31,120 nucleotides of DNA from Branchiostoma floridae (taxonomy: Eukaryota; Chordata; Leptocardii; Amphioxiformes; Branchiostomatidae). Position numbers and translations under genes: made by a program. Under the pieces are notes generated by a model. The model ran no database searches, was not told the origin of the DNA, and saw nothing but the letters and a program-made list of their open reading frames with translations. This document shows positions 1 to 12,800 of this stretch, piece by piece. The stretch covers positions 8,735,411 to 8,766,530 of the forward strand of contig NC_049993.1 of NCBI RefSeq assembly GCF_000003815.2, read 5' to 3'. Numbering within the stretch: position 1 is the first letter of the stretch; each line of letters starts with the position of its first letter.

Positions 1-867
1 TAGATTGTCTCCTGTATTGTCAATCCTTCTCCATTTGTAGTCGATCTCATTAGCAACAGGCTGAGCTACTCAGTGATATCTAGTCCACGAAATCTCGTCT
101 AGTACCTGGATCTCGCGAGAGTTGGAATTACAGAGTGTACTTATTTCATGTACACCTGTCTGGTGTTAGATGGTTTAGTGTTGGTGTAATTAGACACATT
201 TTGTCAAGCTTTGTACTTATTTCAATTCAGCTTGTTGCGATGTATATTTTACATTCTGTGCGCACATTCAGCACAAAGTGTTCGATGTCGTGTAAGGAAA
301 GAAATAACGATTGATCATTCTGTTTGTACGTGTTGGTAACGAGCAGGTTAAGTTGTACATATATCGCATGGATCTGTGCGATGTATCCACTTTCACTCCT
401 TTACATAATGAAAAGCAAGGCTGAAGCTACTTAAGTAAGATTTCTGATGTGTAATCGAAGTCTAAACATTGTAACATTGTGTTGTTGTCAACACCATAGT
501 CAATATATAAGATGTTTAACTTTTCACCAATAACTTGTTTCATGGAATACTATTTGGTTTTTAATTAGTTGCTATTTTCCCAAGATGATTGTCCTTCAAT
601 TTAAAAGTTCCAACATTATCCAGCCTCTCACTGTCGTTGTCACTGGTATTTTTGATATCGCATTTTAGTTATAAATATACAGATTGTATAGACACAATTG
701 TCCATGACAATATGAATGAAGAAAACATTTTGGAAATGGTTCTACAACAATTTTACCAGTCAGAGAGACAAACTGTATTTCCGTTGTCAGCGGTTAAGCA
801 AGAAGAAAGGCTAGGGTCTACAGGGGTGTGTCAGTGCGCCATCTCGCACATACGGACAGACGGCATG
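1..867. other. No gene recognised
   Basis: AT-rich DNA downstream of the opsin. The plus-strand ORF at 589-999 begins in low-complexity SLSLSLSL-type sequence and ends inside a MITE, so I do not accept it as a gene. Confidence 0.5.
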
Positions 868-1074
868 GTAGGGCTTAGGCCACATTTCCAAACCGGGGCC
901 CGGCCGGGCAGCTTTTGGGAGGGGATTAATGATATAGAAGACATCAAAATACACAAAATGTCAATAAGATTCATGGGCATAATTTGTGTATATTTCTAGG
1001 TATACATTTCAATTTTTCGTTTCTTTTAACATCCCGACCGGGCCCCGGTTTGGAATTGTGACCCAAGCCTAAAC
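868..1074. mobile_element. MITE with GC-rich terminal inverted repeats
   Basis: Imperfect inverted repeats of about 40 bp: left 870-909 (GGGCTTAGGCCACATTTCC then AAACCGGGGCCCGG) and right about 1036-1074, its reverse complement with a few mismatches. About 205 bp in all with an AT-rich middle. Too small to code for anything. No clear target duplication. Confidence 0.7.
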
Positions 1075-3230
1075 TACACATTGCGAATGCAGTAAAAGGA
1101 CTTGTGAAATACAGCCGCAAACAGCATAACACCAGCTACATGTACAATACTCCGCCAGAATGTCACCCTCCTTCACGGAAGTAAAAACAAAAGAACACAC
1201 CTTTTTCTCTAAAGGTTTGGATTTATTATCACAACATAGCAGCGAATAGCAGGGTACGTTTGGCACATTTGGCGGCCTCTTAGGATCAACAACAAAACAT
1301 GAAACATTTATCTCTTCACATTAAGTACATACGAGTTACTCATGGCACAAACAGTTGGTTTACATGTGAACTAAAGAATACGATTGTGTTTAGAAATATG
1401 TTTTTGTGTATAACAGCGACTACTATTATTGTACTTTTAAAGAATACTTCAAAACGTACTGGTCCTACATTATGGTAACATATCATATCAATTAGTCCGA
1501 ATGAAAAAAACAACAAAAAAAAAACTGTATTTGATTGAATTGCCTGTTGTAACTATAATGGTAACAATTCTAACGGTTGCAGACTGAAAGTTCCTATTAA
1601 TGTGTAATGTTAGGCAATGTGTTCAAACATGACATTTTTCCCGTCAACTGAGTACAAACTAGTATATCTCCTACATACATACCCAGCCCAAATGTAATAA
1701 GTGTCAATGGCTAAGAAAATGTAATAAGTTTTACTCTTTACAAGTTTCCACTACAGTAACTTAAACAAAATGTAGACTACGAATGACGATAAACGCACAA
1801 AACTGTTCACATTTCTTTCCGCCTGCTCGAAAGAATTTGATACTTTCTGTTCGCTAGATAAATTCAACTATATCCTAGGAGCTGATAACCCTTACGGTGT
1901 ACAAATATATCAAAGAATGCTTAGACCTTAAAGCCAATGATGTATAACGTAAATGATTCTCAAGACTCAACATGCTGATATATTGATACTCATTCGTATA
2001 CTAGACACTCATATATGTAATTCATTGTATAATACTTTATAGAAATTTGTAGTAGATCTTACGAAAGTCGCTCTCCTTTTGTTGTGTAAATATTGGTATC
2101 ATATGCTGTCTTTATCTTCGAGCACGATATTCGTGTATCACAATTTATTGCTGTTAATTGTAGGCTGATTAAAATAAATCTATTAAAGCACATTCATATT
2201 GCATGCATTGGTAGCGCGCAGTATATTCTCAAAAGCGCAAGGCAATATTTTAGCCAGCGAACTTTTTGCAACATTTGTCTCATTACAACCAGATACAATT
2301 TGTATATCGACATAGATTCTTCCTATAGTTGGAACATACACGGCATGTTTACTAGGTGTCGCTAAAATTCATTTTTTTTCAAAAGGTTTACAAAAGAACA
2401 AACGTTTCTAGAATAATCATATACTTTTTTATAGGCATTTGAGCTAGATGCATTCATCAGCAATGTGCTTTGTGCAAACGACACGTGATGTGTGAGAGAG
2501 CATTTCAGGTTTATATAATAGTCTGTAGGAACAGGGGTAACTGCTATATTGTATGTGATTCATAAAGGGTTCAGTTTATCAGTGTGACAGAGTCACTGCA
2601 ATAGTTTTAGGCATGCCTAAGGCTAACTGTGCATGACTAGAGAGGAGGGGGTCAGGAGACGGAGATGTTGGCAGTGTGAGGTCCTGCTATGTAGATTTAG
2701 AGCTTTCATGGATTAAAAGAGCAACATCGGAACAACATTGTCGGTCTATCTTGTGACAATCAGTGACGAAATACTAGCATAGTAACATGTTCAGTCAAAC
2801 AGATGTTCGCACATGTGCAGGCAAGAAAGGTATAATGTATTCCTAACTCAAGCTGCCATGTTGTCTGTGGAATTATTGCTATGCCATTTGGTGAAAGGCA
2901 ACTCAAATTGAGCCACCTAGTAATTGATTGTCACATTGTATCAAAGATGACTATGAGGTATTTCTCCATTACGATTACGCATGCGTAATGACATGAATTG
3001 TGGGTAATATGTCAAAGGTGAAGACCCGTGAAACATAAACAAAACACGTCTGGACACTATTACGCAAATCACGCAAATCGAGAGGAGAGAGAAGCCATCA
3101 CATATTACCTACAAGTCATGTCGGTGCCCATGCGTACTCATCAGTGAACGATCTTGTTTAATATTGCCTCGCATTTCTAAGAGAAAAGTTGTGACTCCCA
3201 ACATCCTTCGCGCTTTTCCATGGACCCTGG
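1075..3230. other. Long stretch without a recognised gene
   Basis: AT-rich DNA with frequent stops in all frames. Notable only for a perfect 16-bp palindrome ATTACGCATGCGTAAT at 2974-2989 and a G-run cluster at 3241-3260. The ORFs at 1069-1266 and 2093-2365 have no recognisable features. Confidence 0.5.
2974..2989. promoter_or_regulatory. Perfect 16-bp palindrome
   Basis: ATTACGCATGCGTAAT, with a core resembling an NRF1-type GCATGC site. It lies about 330 bp beyond the opsin stop. A regulatory role is speculation. Confidence 0.2.
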
Positions 3231-3232
3231 CG

Positions 3233-3238
3233 TTTATT
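3233..3238 (-). promoter_or_regulatory. Candidate poly(A) signal of the opsin
   Basis: AATAAA on the minus strand, 82 nt after the opsin stop. It would give a short 3' UTR. Position and motif fit; no transcript evidence is available here. Confidence 0.45.
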
Positions 3239-3320
3239 GTTGGGAGAGGGGGGAGGGGGGCTGTTCAACTTTGTGGGCCAGGTTATTAAACCGGGAAGTC
3301 CTTATGCCGAAAAGTGAGGA

Positions 3321-3395
3321 TCACACTGGAGTGGGTTGTGGAGTAGTCTCGGCGTCTCGCAGGCAGCGGAGAAGGGCCACCAGGTGCCTTCCGAA
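3321..3395 (-). CDS. Opsin exon 4: helix 8 and short C-terminal tail
   Basis: 24 codons plus TGA (3323-3321). Acceptor tract is TTTCATTTTCTAG (AG at 3397-3396). In the phase required by exon 3 it reads FGRHLVALLRCLRD, then AETTPQPTPV and stop. MNKQ followed by F-x-R-x-L-x-x-L-L-R-C-L is the amphipathic helix 8 with a membrane-side Cys (possible palmitoylation), which strongly supports the assignment despite the 5.3-kb intron. The tail is short for an opsin. It has three Thr and a C-terminal T-P-V resembling a class I PDZ ligand (inference). This exon is too short to show as a long ORF. Confidence 0.9.
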   Translation of the reverse strand, partial: FGRHLVALLRCLRDAETTPQPTPV

Positions 3396-6300
3396 CTAGA
3401 AAATGAAAACAAGAAAGAAGCGTTAACAGTGGAGTATGCTGCGATGTTCTAGATCTTACGTCGATGTAGGTTAGACATCCAGGTAATAAGATACACCAAA
3501 GAGTAGTTACTCAAGCAACTGGATATGGTTTTGGAAACGGTCAGACGTTTTGGATAGAACCCACTATCCTTCGTCAGTGACACTGAAGTGATCTGGAAGA
3601 AACAGACACAAAGTAAGCGCCGGTACGGCGACTAACNNNNNNNNNNNNNNNNNNNNNNNNNNNNNNNNNNNNNNNNNNNNNNNNNNNNNNNNNNNNNNNN
3701 NNNNNNNNNNNNNNNNNNNNNNNNNNNNNNNNNNNNCTGCTTTTTGGTGTATCTTATTACCTGGATGTTATTAGGGTTATTCACCTTAGATGTATCATCC
3801 AGGAAACATAACCTGAGACGTAAAGGCGTACTCTCTGATTAGAGGTTTGGCTCTATTTTCTCCATGTCAGTCAAAGGGATATGCATATATATGGCCGGCG
3901 AACTAGCCTGTGTGTACACAATCTCTCGCTGTCTAGGGTAATGACCTCTTCCTATGCGGATGCAACTGTAGGACCGGCCGCTAGGAGCGCGACTCAGTCA
4001 GGCGCACATGTAGAAAACGGGACGACATCGACAGCCCGACAAAAACGCATAAAAACACGCCAAAAACAAACCTCTGCTTGGAGAGTAGTAAAAAAGACGC
4101 CCATATTTCTAATACGCCGGCCAGTAACGTAATGAGTTGTTTTATGTATTGCATATATCTATAGTCACGTTTGTTTGCGTTTGCATGAGACCCTGCATTT
4201 TGTCGGCGAGAGGAATTCAGTGATGTATCAGTTGTGGTCACCTGTTTCCAAGCAGATGTTGGTGTGGACAATGGCATTAGTTGATAGTGCTAGCATCATG
4301 TAGTTATTGTAGATACCTGTGGATACTGTCGCTCTTTATGAGATGTATGTATGTATGTGTTCTGTATTTGTGTACGGACCGTATAGCCTATGTGGTGAAA
4401 GACCATGTTGATTTGATTATATGGAAAATAATACAAAGTTTTAAACCATACTGTAAATTGTTTTTTTTCCTATATTTTCCTAGAACCGGCAAGTCTCGTT
4501 CTGCCGTTTTACAAACCTTTTCGGCAGAATTAGACAAGCCGGTTCTAGGAAAAAATTCTTCCATTGTTCACCTAATGGTTTCGTCAAGAGATATTCAAAG
4601 CGCTAGCTATAGTGAGTGAGCTGTACTCTGACGCACGTGCGGTTTCTAGCGTCATGGCCCTCTTCAGATCCCTGCCAATCATTATTAAGGAACCACTTAT
4701 TTGCAAACTTTTGTGTGTCCGGCTTTCAAAACCAAATGCATTTAAAAACTAGCCTTCCTTTGACAGAGCCAAAACCTCGTCACAAAGAAGTACAAGTGAT
4801 GGATGAAAAGACACCTACGCGCTCAATGAGCATTGTCACGAGTCTTGCACTCAAGAATAGATCTTTACGTTAGTGGCACATAATGACGAACATTAGAAAA
4901 AAAAAGATTTTCTAAAGAGAGACACGTGGTTAGATGACTGCAGCTGGTGCTTTGTACCCCACTGTCCCTTCACGGATTCACATTTATCTTTGCGAAATAA
5001 AGGTTGATGACTTTAAAAACCTTCATCCCCATTTGCGAACCGAATAGACCAAAATTTTGAAAACTTGGCGGACACCTTTTCTCTGGACTGTAGGCTGTCT
5101 TAGGACTGGGATCCATTTTTTTTTACTTAATGGTCACCACGTAACAAGACCTCAGGGCCACTCAAGGTTACGGGTTACACGATTGTAACTGCAACAGCAT
5201 CTCTTCACTCTAGGTCAGAAACATCATGATTGAGACCAGCCCAATTGCTCACTATGAGTGAGGACTAACTGATCCTACTTTTCAAAATGCGAAAATATAC
5301 AAAGCTTGCACAGAAAAGTTACCTACTAGAAGCTATTATAATAGTGGATGAGCTGTACTCTGACGTACGTGCGGTTTCTTGCGTTAATGGCCCTTCTCAG
5401 ATCCCCGCGAATCATTGAGGAACCACTTTGTTTTGCAAACTTTTGTACGTTAGGCTTTTAAAACCAGATGCATTTAAAAAATAGCCTTCCTTTGACAGAG
5501 CCAAAACCTCGTCACAAAGAAGTACAAGGGATGGAAGAATAGACACCTACGCGCTCAATGAGCATTGTCACGAGTCTTGTACTCAAGAATAGATCTTTAC
5601 GTTAGTGGCACATAATGACGAACATTAGAAAAGAAGATTTTCTAAAGAGAGACACATGGTTATATGACTGCAGCTGGTGCGTTGTTCCCCACTGTCTCTT
5701 CGCGGATTCACATTTATCTTTGCGAATAAAGGTTGATCATCCCCATTTTCGAAACGACAAGACCAAAATTTTGCAACTTGGCGGACACCTTTTCTCTGGA
5801 CTGTAGGCTGTCTTGGGATTGGGATCCATTTTTTTTTTACTTGATGGTCACCACGTAACAAGGCCTGAAGGCCACTCAAGGTTACGGGTTACATTGTTAT
5901 TGTAACAGCATCTCTTCTCGCTAGGTCAGAATCATCAAGATTGAGACCAGCCCAATTGCTCACTATGAGTGAGGACTAACTGATTCGACTTTTTAAAATG
6001 CGAAAATATACAAAGCTTGCACAGAAAACAGAAACGGTTACCTACTAAAAACTCGTAAAAAGACATGTCATTAGTGGATTCAGTCAATCGATTTCAGGCT
6101 TTCAGGGCTTTAGGGCTTTAACAAAAACTAGAGCATACCTTTGAATGGCCGCGTAGAGTACCATCTCACAATAATTGGAGAGTTTGAAAGCTTGGACATA
6201 ATTACAGGTATGTTATAAAGTGGTACACTACGCGAGTTAAAACGCGTATATAACAAAAGAGCTTCAGTTCTATGTGTGTCACTCAGGACCCTAACAACTG

Positions 6301-6768
6301 TACTTATATTCTATGTAAGTACATATGAATATATAGGCAGGTACTTTTAAAAATGCTCACAGGCTAATGGCACTTCAATTAGATGGCACAGAAAAATCGA
6401 GGCCGGGCGTTTTATACCTGTAACATTACTTCGTTACATAAACGTTATATGTATATGAATATAGGTCAGGTCAGAAGCCATGAGACCTGAAGGAACTAGA
6501 AATTCTTGGATATACTGTAAATGCATTTAAGTTCGCGGGGATTTAATTTCGCGGTAGCGGGAAAATGGGCTTTTTCGCGGTGGTTTTAATTTCGCGGTAG
6601 CACCATGCACTGTAGTCTCTTACGGTTATGGAAAAATGTTCGCGGTGGTTTTAAATTCGCGGTGAAGCGGCCGACGCGAAAACCGCGAACATTACTACAC
6701 CGCGAACATTTCTGCATTTACAGTACTAGTATATTCTGTATCTGTATCTATATCTGTGTGTGTGTGTG

Positions 6769-6807
<39 letters not shown>

Positions 6808-9800
6808 CTGTCTCTCTCTCCATGTTTGTGCGTGTTGTTATTTGAATACACTGTCAGCAGGGGTAGGACGTGAGTGGAAAACGGTATAACTGCAAGGCAA
6901 ACTTATAGGAGGACACGAAGTAGACTTCAGAGCTACTAGAACTCAGGACACTAAGTGAAACACTAAGACGGGTGAAGAGACGAGACGGGTGAAGAAGACT
7001 GTTTTTTTTTCTAAATCATGTTCAAAAATTCGTAGGGCCTGATGTTACCATCATGAAGATGAAGAGCGGCCCATAGCGATAACTGTAGCAGCATCTCTTC
7101 TCCCTAAGTCAGAAACATCAAGCTTAAAGGGGCATTCCACTCCAGAAACGAGTATTATTATTCCTCAGACAATAAATAATTATGTTTGAATCAAGTTTGT
7201 TTGGTCAAATTTACCACAAGTTTAAGCTTAAACGAAGAGGGAACATTGTAGCAAACGAGTTCTTGAATTCCCTTGAGGACCCTTCCAATGCATTGTGCGC
7301 TGCTGAGGGAGGACGTGGCTTTGACCATGGGAACAGGTACCGGTTAGTACTAGTATAGATTTCGATACTACTCTATGATGTTTTAGGATCACTTTTTGAG
7401 TAGACTGTACGTGTGTGCACAAACGTCATTAGAACGTTTGTGGGTCATTCTGTAGTAATTTGTTGATGTATAAAAGTAGCCTTTTTAGAGAAGAATGATC
7501 CATAAAAGTGACCACATCTCTGGATTCCAAGAACCGCTGAGCTTCAAACTTTGTGTGTTCCTTCCTAAACGTCCGATAGCCGCCCTACCACTTTCGTTCG
7601 CTCAGCGGTTCTACCGTTAGCGAGAAATTGTGCCCAACGTCGGCCATACAAGCAGTTTTGGCGCCGCCATTTTACGTTGACCGACTTTCAACTCCTTATA
7701 GTTAAGTGGCCAAATATCCCCATCCCAAGATGATATAGTCTTCAAACGTTTTTTGTATTTCCCTACATGTGTGATTATCACTTGACTGCTTTGTCAAGCT
7801 TATCCCGACTACCGTTAGCGAGAAGGTGTGACGGAAGTCGCGAACTCATATACGGCGCAGTACATTAGAAACGGGTCCGCATGGGGGTGCTCTAATTTAG
7901 AAAAGAATATTGTCTAAAAGACAAATCAGGTAACTTTGCGAAAAGTCGAGTGCATTAGTATCCCAAAAAATCTCATCTATCAGAAAATAATACTCGCTTC
8001 TGGAGTGGAATGCCCCTTTAAGCAAGCTTGACTTCACTGACTCAATAGGCGAAGCAGGGGTTACGAGGCTGCTCGGGAAATTCCCTACCCCATTTTGCCA
8101 TATTGATCTGCTGTGGTGCCATTACGTTCAAATACTAGTAGTAAGATCAAGGGATAAATGAGATGAGATGAGGACTGGGTCAGACATGGTAGACACTCCA
8201 GGTCACGGGGTCAATAGGAGAGGGTACGGGGAGATCTGTGTCTGTATGTTCCCAGTATCATATTTTCCATAGGCTGATTGTAATAAGGATACCACCAAAT
8301 ACACTTGTCAACAAAGCCTACTATAAGGACTTTCAAACCACAAGGCCACTGGAATGATCGAGTCTTAAGTCTGGGGAAACAAGTACAAAGGGCTGACGGA
8401 GATGAGCAAGGGGCCAGTCCCTGGCCCAAGCACTTAGGCCCCCTTTCCACTAGACGGCGATCGCGCTGCCCTCTCACGGTGACCTAAATCGGATGTATGC
8501 AACCTTTGCTTTTACACTGAGTGTATCATACAAAAAGTAAAAGTGCGACAGAGAAGACAAGAAACCACCTTAAGTGTAGAAAGATTCCTTTCTTTTCTAT
8601 ACAATTCGTTGAGCGATGTGTAAAATTTTAGGTCGCAGAGAGAGCGCGACGAGAGCGCCGTCCTAGTGGAAAGGGGGTATAAGGAAGGCAGGTTGGCAAT
8701 TGTGATTGTACTGACCTGCTTGTTCATGGCGACATAGATGATGGGGTTCCACATGACGCTGGACTTGGCCATGAGCGTGCAGACGATGGCGGAGGTCGGG
8801 GTGATGAGCCGAGGCTCCCCGAAGGTGACGACCAGGGCCACGAGCCCGTACGGCAGCCAGCAGATCAGGAAACACGTGATCAGCACCACCACCATCAGCC
8901 CGATCCGACCCTCGGCTTTAGACGTGGCGGAATTCTTGTTCTGCTGCTGGCCTGCACGCTGGTGGAGAGAACGAGATAACTTTAGACTAGTCACGCTAGC
9001 ATTGGTCATGTCGATGATAGATATCTAAGTGATACGATAATGTTACAAATGCCAGATTTTCTTCATTCTGCATGTAACAGTGTTTGTTAACTGTTACATC
9101 TTCCATCCTAGTCGATTTAACCTCGCTAGCTGAGGAAGTTGAACTTACCATGTATAAACACAAATACGAACCTTCGTGTCCGTATGGGAGTAATGTCACC
9201 AATCCTACGCAAGGTGAAAGGTATTGGATAGAAATTGGAAACGGTCACGCCCTTACGGACTGGAAAATTGACATTGAAATCCCAGTTTATGTGACGAACC
9301 CCTGATGATTCCTATTGTACACACACTGTTACAGACTGTGATGTAGGTAAAAGGTTTTACAAGTACTTTGTGTATGTGCTGCCAGAGTCTGATGTAGCAC
9401 ACCGCGATGACGCCTAGCGGCAGGATGAGGCACGACACGAAGAACGCCATGATGTAGGAGATGTCGTTGACGGTGCCGGAGGCCCAGTCCACGGAGCAGC
9501 CGATCCTCGGTCCCTCCAGCTGATAGCTGCTCCACCCGAAGAGCGGTGGTGCCGTCCAGAACAGGGAGTAGATCCAGACGAAGGCAATGGCCTTGGTGAC
9601 ATCGCTGTACTTCAGATTGGGGCCGCCAGGGAGCCTCACGGTGATCTTGTAGCGCTGGTAGGCGATCACCGTCAGTGTGATCATGGAGAGGATACCTGCA
9701 TCAAAACAGACAACACAACCCCGTTATAAAGACAATTAGTTAAAGTTGAAGCCCTCGCATACAAAACGTGGTATTTGTGGTGGCGCCGCAGGGGAGTAGT

Positions 9801-12800
9801 CCACTGGCAGTGGTGTGTGTTCAACTGCCACACTATTTTCCGAACGCTAGGTGCCAAGCTAGCAAAGGAAGCAGTATGACTTTACTGTATGTGCAATCTT
9901 TGGTATTACTTATACCCACTTTCCACTGGGGACGGCGCTCTCGCTACGCTCTCTCTGTGACCTAAAATTTGACGTATCGATTAACGACTTGTATAGAAAA
10001 GGAACGAATCTTTTTACGCTTTCTGTGCTTTGTTGCTTTCTCAGTCACACGTTTGCGTTTTGTATGCTATACCCAGTGTTCAAGTGAAGGTTACACATAG
10101 CCTATTTAGGTGGCAGTGAGTAGCGCAGCCCGATCGCCGTCTAGTGGAAAGTGGGCCTAATGTGTCGGAACTCATGACCTGCCATATGCATGGCAAACGC
10201 TCTATCCACTTGGTCATCGTCTCGGTTACAGACAGTCACTGATTGAAAACAGGGCCATTTTCTGTGGATGCCGAAAAGGTTCAGAAGCTATTGGAAAAAA
10301 TTGGTCCCACGAGATGACATCTGCTAATGTCACCTATAGATGAGATCAAATAGGCCGGCAGTCGTCCCGTGATGCCGCTTGTAAACAGCTGACACTGATG
10401 GGTTCACAGGAAATGGAACCACTGGATCAGCTTTAGAAGTCATCGCAACGAAAATGAACCATGGAATTAAGCTCCAGCCGAGCATGAAGGGTATGAGAGG
10501 AGATTGAATCAGGCACACCTCGAATACTGTAAATACATTTAAGTTCGCGGGGCCCGGGAATTAAATTTCGCGTTAGTGGGCAAGTGTAGTGTTCGCTGTG
10601 GTTTTAAGTTTGCGGTAGAGCCATACAGTGTAGTATCTTAATTACTGCCATGGAAAATGTTCTCGGTTGTTTTAAGTTCGCGGTAAGAATGCCTCTCGGC
10701 GACATAAAACCACCGCAAACATGTCTACATTTACAGTATCAAATCTGTGCGTCTTTGGTATTGACACTGTACATATCAATTTTGCAAAAAACAACTGAGC
10801 ACTTGAAGAATTATCATGAAAGAATAACTTAAATAACAAGATGTCTATTCTGTCTTGATAAAGTCCCAGAAGACATGGAGTAAACTTTCTTGGCGATGGA
10901 ATCCTTCTTATATTACGTCTTTCAATTACGTAAGCAAAAGTACACTTAAAAGCCTAGACGCAAAACATTGAAAATTTTGCCTTAGGATGACTTAGGATGA
11001 GTAATAGAATAGATATCTCAAAGGTTTATCGTCTTTGATTTAGCTGTTTTGCTCCGTGTTTGATACAATTAAATCGGCGTCGGAAAAGCCAGAGAAGCTG
11101 CCTCTTGTGGTCGTCATTGACTCCTTTAACATCCCCCTGATCTATGACAAAACTATGAGTAATAGAATAAATATCTCAAAGGTTTATCGTCTTTGATGTA
11201 CCTGTTTTGCTCCGAGCTTGATTCATTTTAATCAGCGTCGGAAACGTCAGAGAAACCGCCACTGGTGGTCATTGACGTCGACTCCTTTTACATACTGCAA
11301 ATGCAGAAACTTTCGCTGTGGTTTAATGTTCGCGGTTTTTGCAGTGGCCGCTTCACCGCGAACTTAAAAACACCGCGAACATTTTTCCGTGGCAGTATGA
11401 GACTACAGTGCATGGTGCGAACTTAAAACCACCGCGAAAAGTCCTTTTTTCCGGCTACCGCGAAATTCAATCCCCGCGAACTTGAATGCATGTACCCTGT
11501 TGTGCACAGAACATCCAAACTCTTAAAAGCCTGGCCATGAAGCAAAGAACAGATCTCTTTGAGTGACGATATCGACATGGGGCGGAATGATCTCGATCTA
11601 CTTGGAATAAGACATCCATCTAAATGATGCTGAGTGTTGAGTGCCCGCTAAGTGTTGGCTTAAGCGTGATTCAAGGTTCGCTGAGTCTCCAGTACTGCCT
11701 CTTGTGATAGGAAAGTCTTTTCTAATGGAATACAGATTATATTGATTAATGGTATCAGGGTACATGCACACCCCTGTCATGTACTGGGACCTTACAGGGA
11801 TTACATGGAATGGCAAACGGCGCCTTTTCAGGAACGATAGCGCCTCTTTCAGGCACTTTTAGTGTCTCTCAAACGCTTCGAAATCACCCTTTTTAAAAGC
11901 ATGGATCTATTTTAGTACGGTCATACTGAATCTATTGCATGGATGACATGCTATGGGAGCCTCAAAACTGCCCAAAAGTTGCCTTAAATATGAAATACAA
12001 GTGATCAGGAAGGTTGAATAATTGACTAAACATGGTATGTCAAACGGCAAAATATTACTATTTTCCATTCTTCTTCTTTTAACTTGGATCTCGACATAAT
12101 ACGCTTTCCAGCTTACTTGCAAGGGCTTACTTAACGAAAATATCAGCATGGTGTTTTATTAAAGGAAAAGAGACAGCCTACAACATTTGATTTATATTCG
12201 TTTCCAAATATTTTTTTCTGAAATTATATTATTTAAGTATATATCTGATCATTTTGCAGCTTCATTGTACGATTTACTGTTTGTAACTTAGATTTGTAAA
12301 CAGGCGAAATTTGATGTCATACTATATAACGTTAATCAAGTCAGAGTTGCTTACACTGGGGAAACAAGTGCTTTAAAAAAAAGCTGTATCTTGCCGGGTA
12401 GTAGGGATTTCGTCAGGAAAAGGTACCTCGGCGCTTCACCAGTGTTCATCAGTAAACATGAGGATCACATCAAAATAATCAGAAACAACCAGAACAAGTG
12501 CTTTAAAAAAGCTGACATTTTGCTAAGGTTTGCATGTGTGAACGTTTTTCTAGTTATTAGAATGTCATGTAAATAGAAATAGAGTAACTAAATCTGATAT
12601 GGTCGCATGGAGAGATTCACCAATATGCAAATGAGGTTTGTCCAGGAATATAAGAATGAACATGTTTAGTGAAACTTTTTGTCATACAGGATGCAATTAT
12701 TTTCGAGAAAATCAGTTTCTTCTCGTGCAATTATGTGATATAGATGTTGTATGGGCATTTTAATGAAAGTTAGAACGACATATACCCTACATGTACATGT

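Larger units (their letters stand above)
3475..3768 (-). mobile_element. Penelope-like element fragment, inverted around the assembly gap
   Basis: The 32-bp arm at 3475-3506 (ACATCCAGGTAATAAGATAC...) recurs as its reverse complement at 3737-3768 with a few mismatches, on either side of the N run. Read on the minus strand, 3538-3583 carries a hammerhead-type core: CTGACGA, a 6-bp stem GGATAG/CTATCC, AAAA in place of GAAA, then CGTC. From family knowledge, Penelope-like retroelements carry hammerhead motifs in their terminal repeats and often have inverted copies, which fits. No reverse transcriptase or GIY-YIG sequence is visible; it could lie in the gap. Confidence 0.4.
3396..8715 (-). other. 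Opsin intron 3 (about 5.3 kb)
   Basis: Phase-0 intron between the GTCAGT donor of exon 3 and the TTTTCTAG acceptor of exon 4. Most of it is repeat: a Penelope-like fragment and the gap near its 3' end, a hairpin element, a tandem duplication of about 0.7 kb, and three MITE-type insertions. Stretches 6061-6510, 6830-7080 and 8025-8430 show nothing gene-like. Confidence 0.8.

Noticed and set aside
589-999. 136-aa plus-strand ORF
   Set aside because: Low-complexity start and an end inside MITE inverted repeats; no domain.
8370-8384. Good-looking acceptor CTTGTTTCCCCAG on the minus strand as the start of opsin exon 4
   Set aside because: In the required phase 0 it reads ACT TAA, an immediate stop with no helix 8. 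The acceptor at 3396 gives FGRHLVALLRCL instead.
8512-8715. Open reading frame continuing from opsin exon 3 as the true C-terminus
   Set aside because: A near-consensus donor CAG|GTCAGT follows NKQ, the extension is mostly MITE sequence, and a proper helix-8 exon exists at 3321-3395. Kept only as a possible intron-retention product.
9329-9602. Other-frame ORFs over opsin exon 2 (and 20640-20975 over exon 1, 8663-8875 over exon 3)
   Set aside because: Shadows of the GC-rich opsin exons; the opsin frame has family motifs and splice-phase support.
10330-10518. Hydrophobic minus-strand ORF with PFMLGWSLIPWF as an extra opsin-related exon
   Set aside because: No opsin alignment, no splice signals in phase, and exon 1 to exon 2 already join correctly without it.
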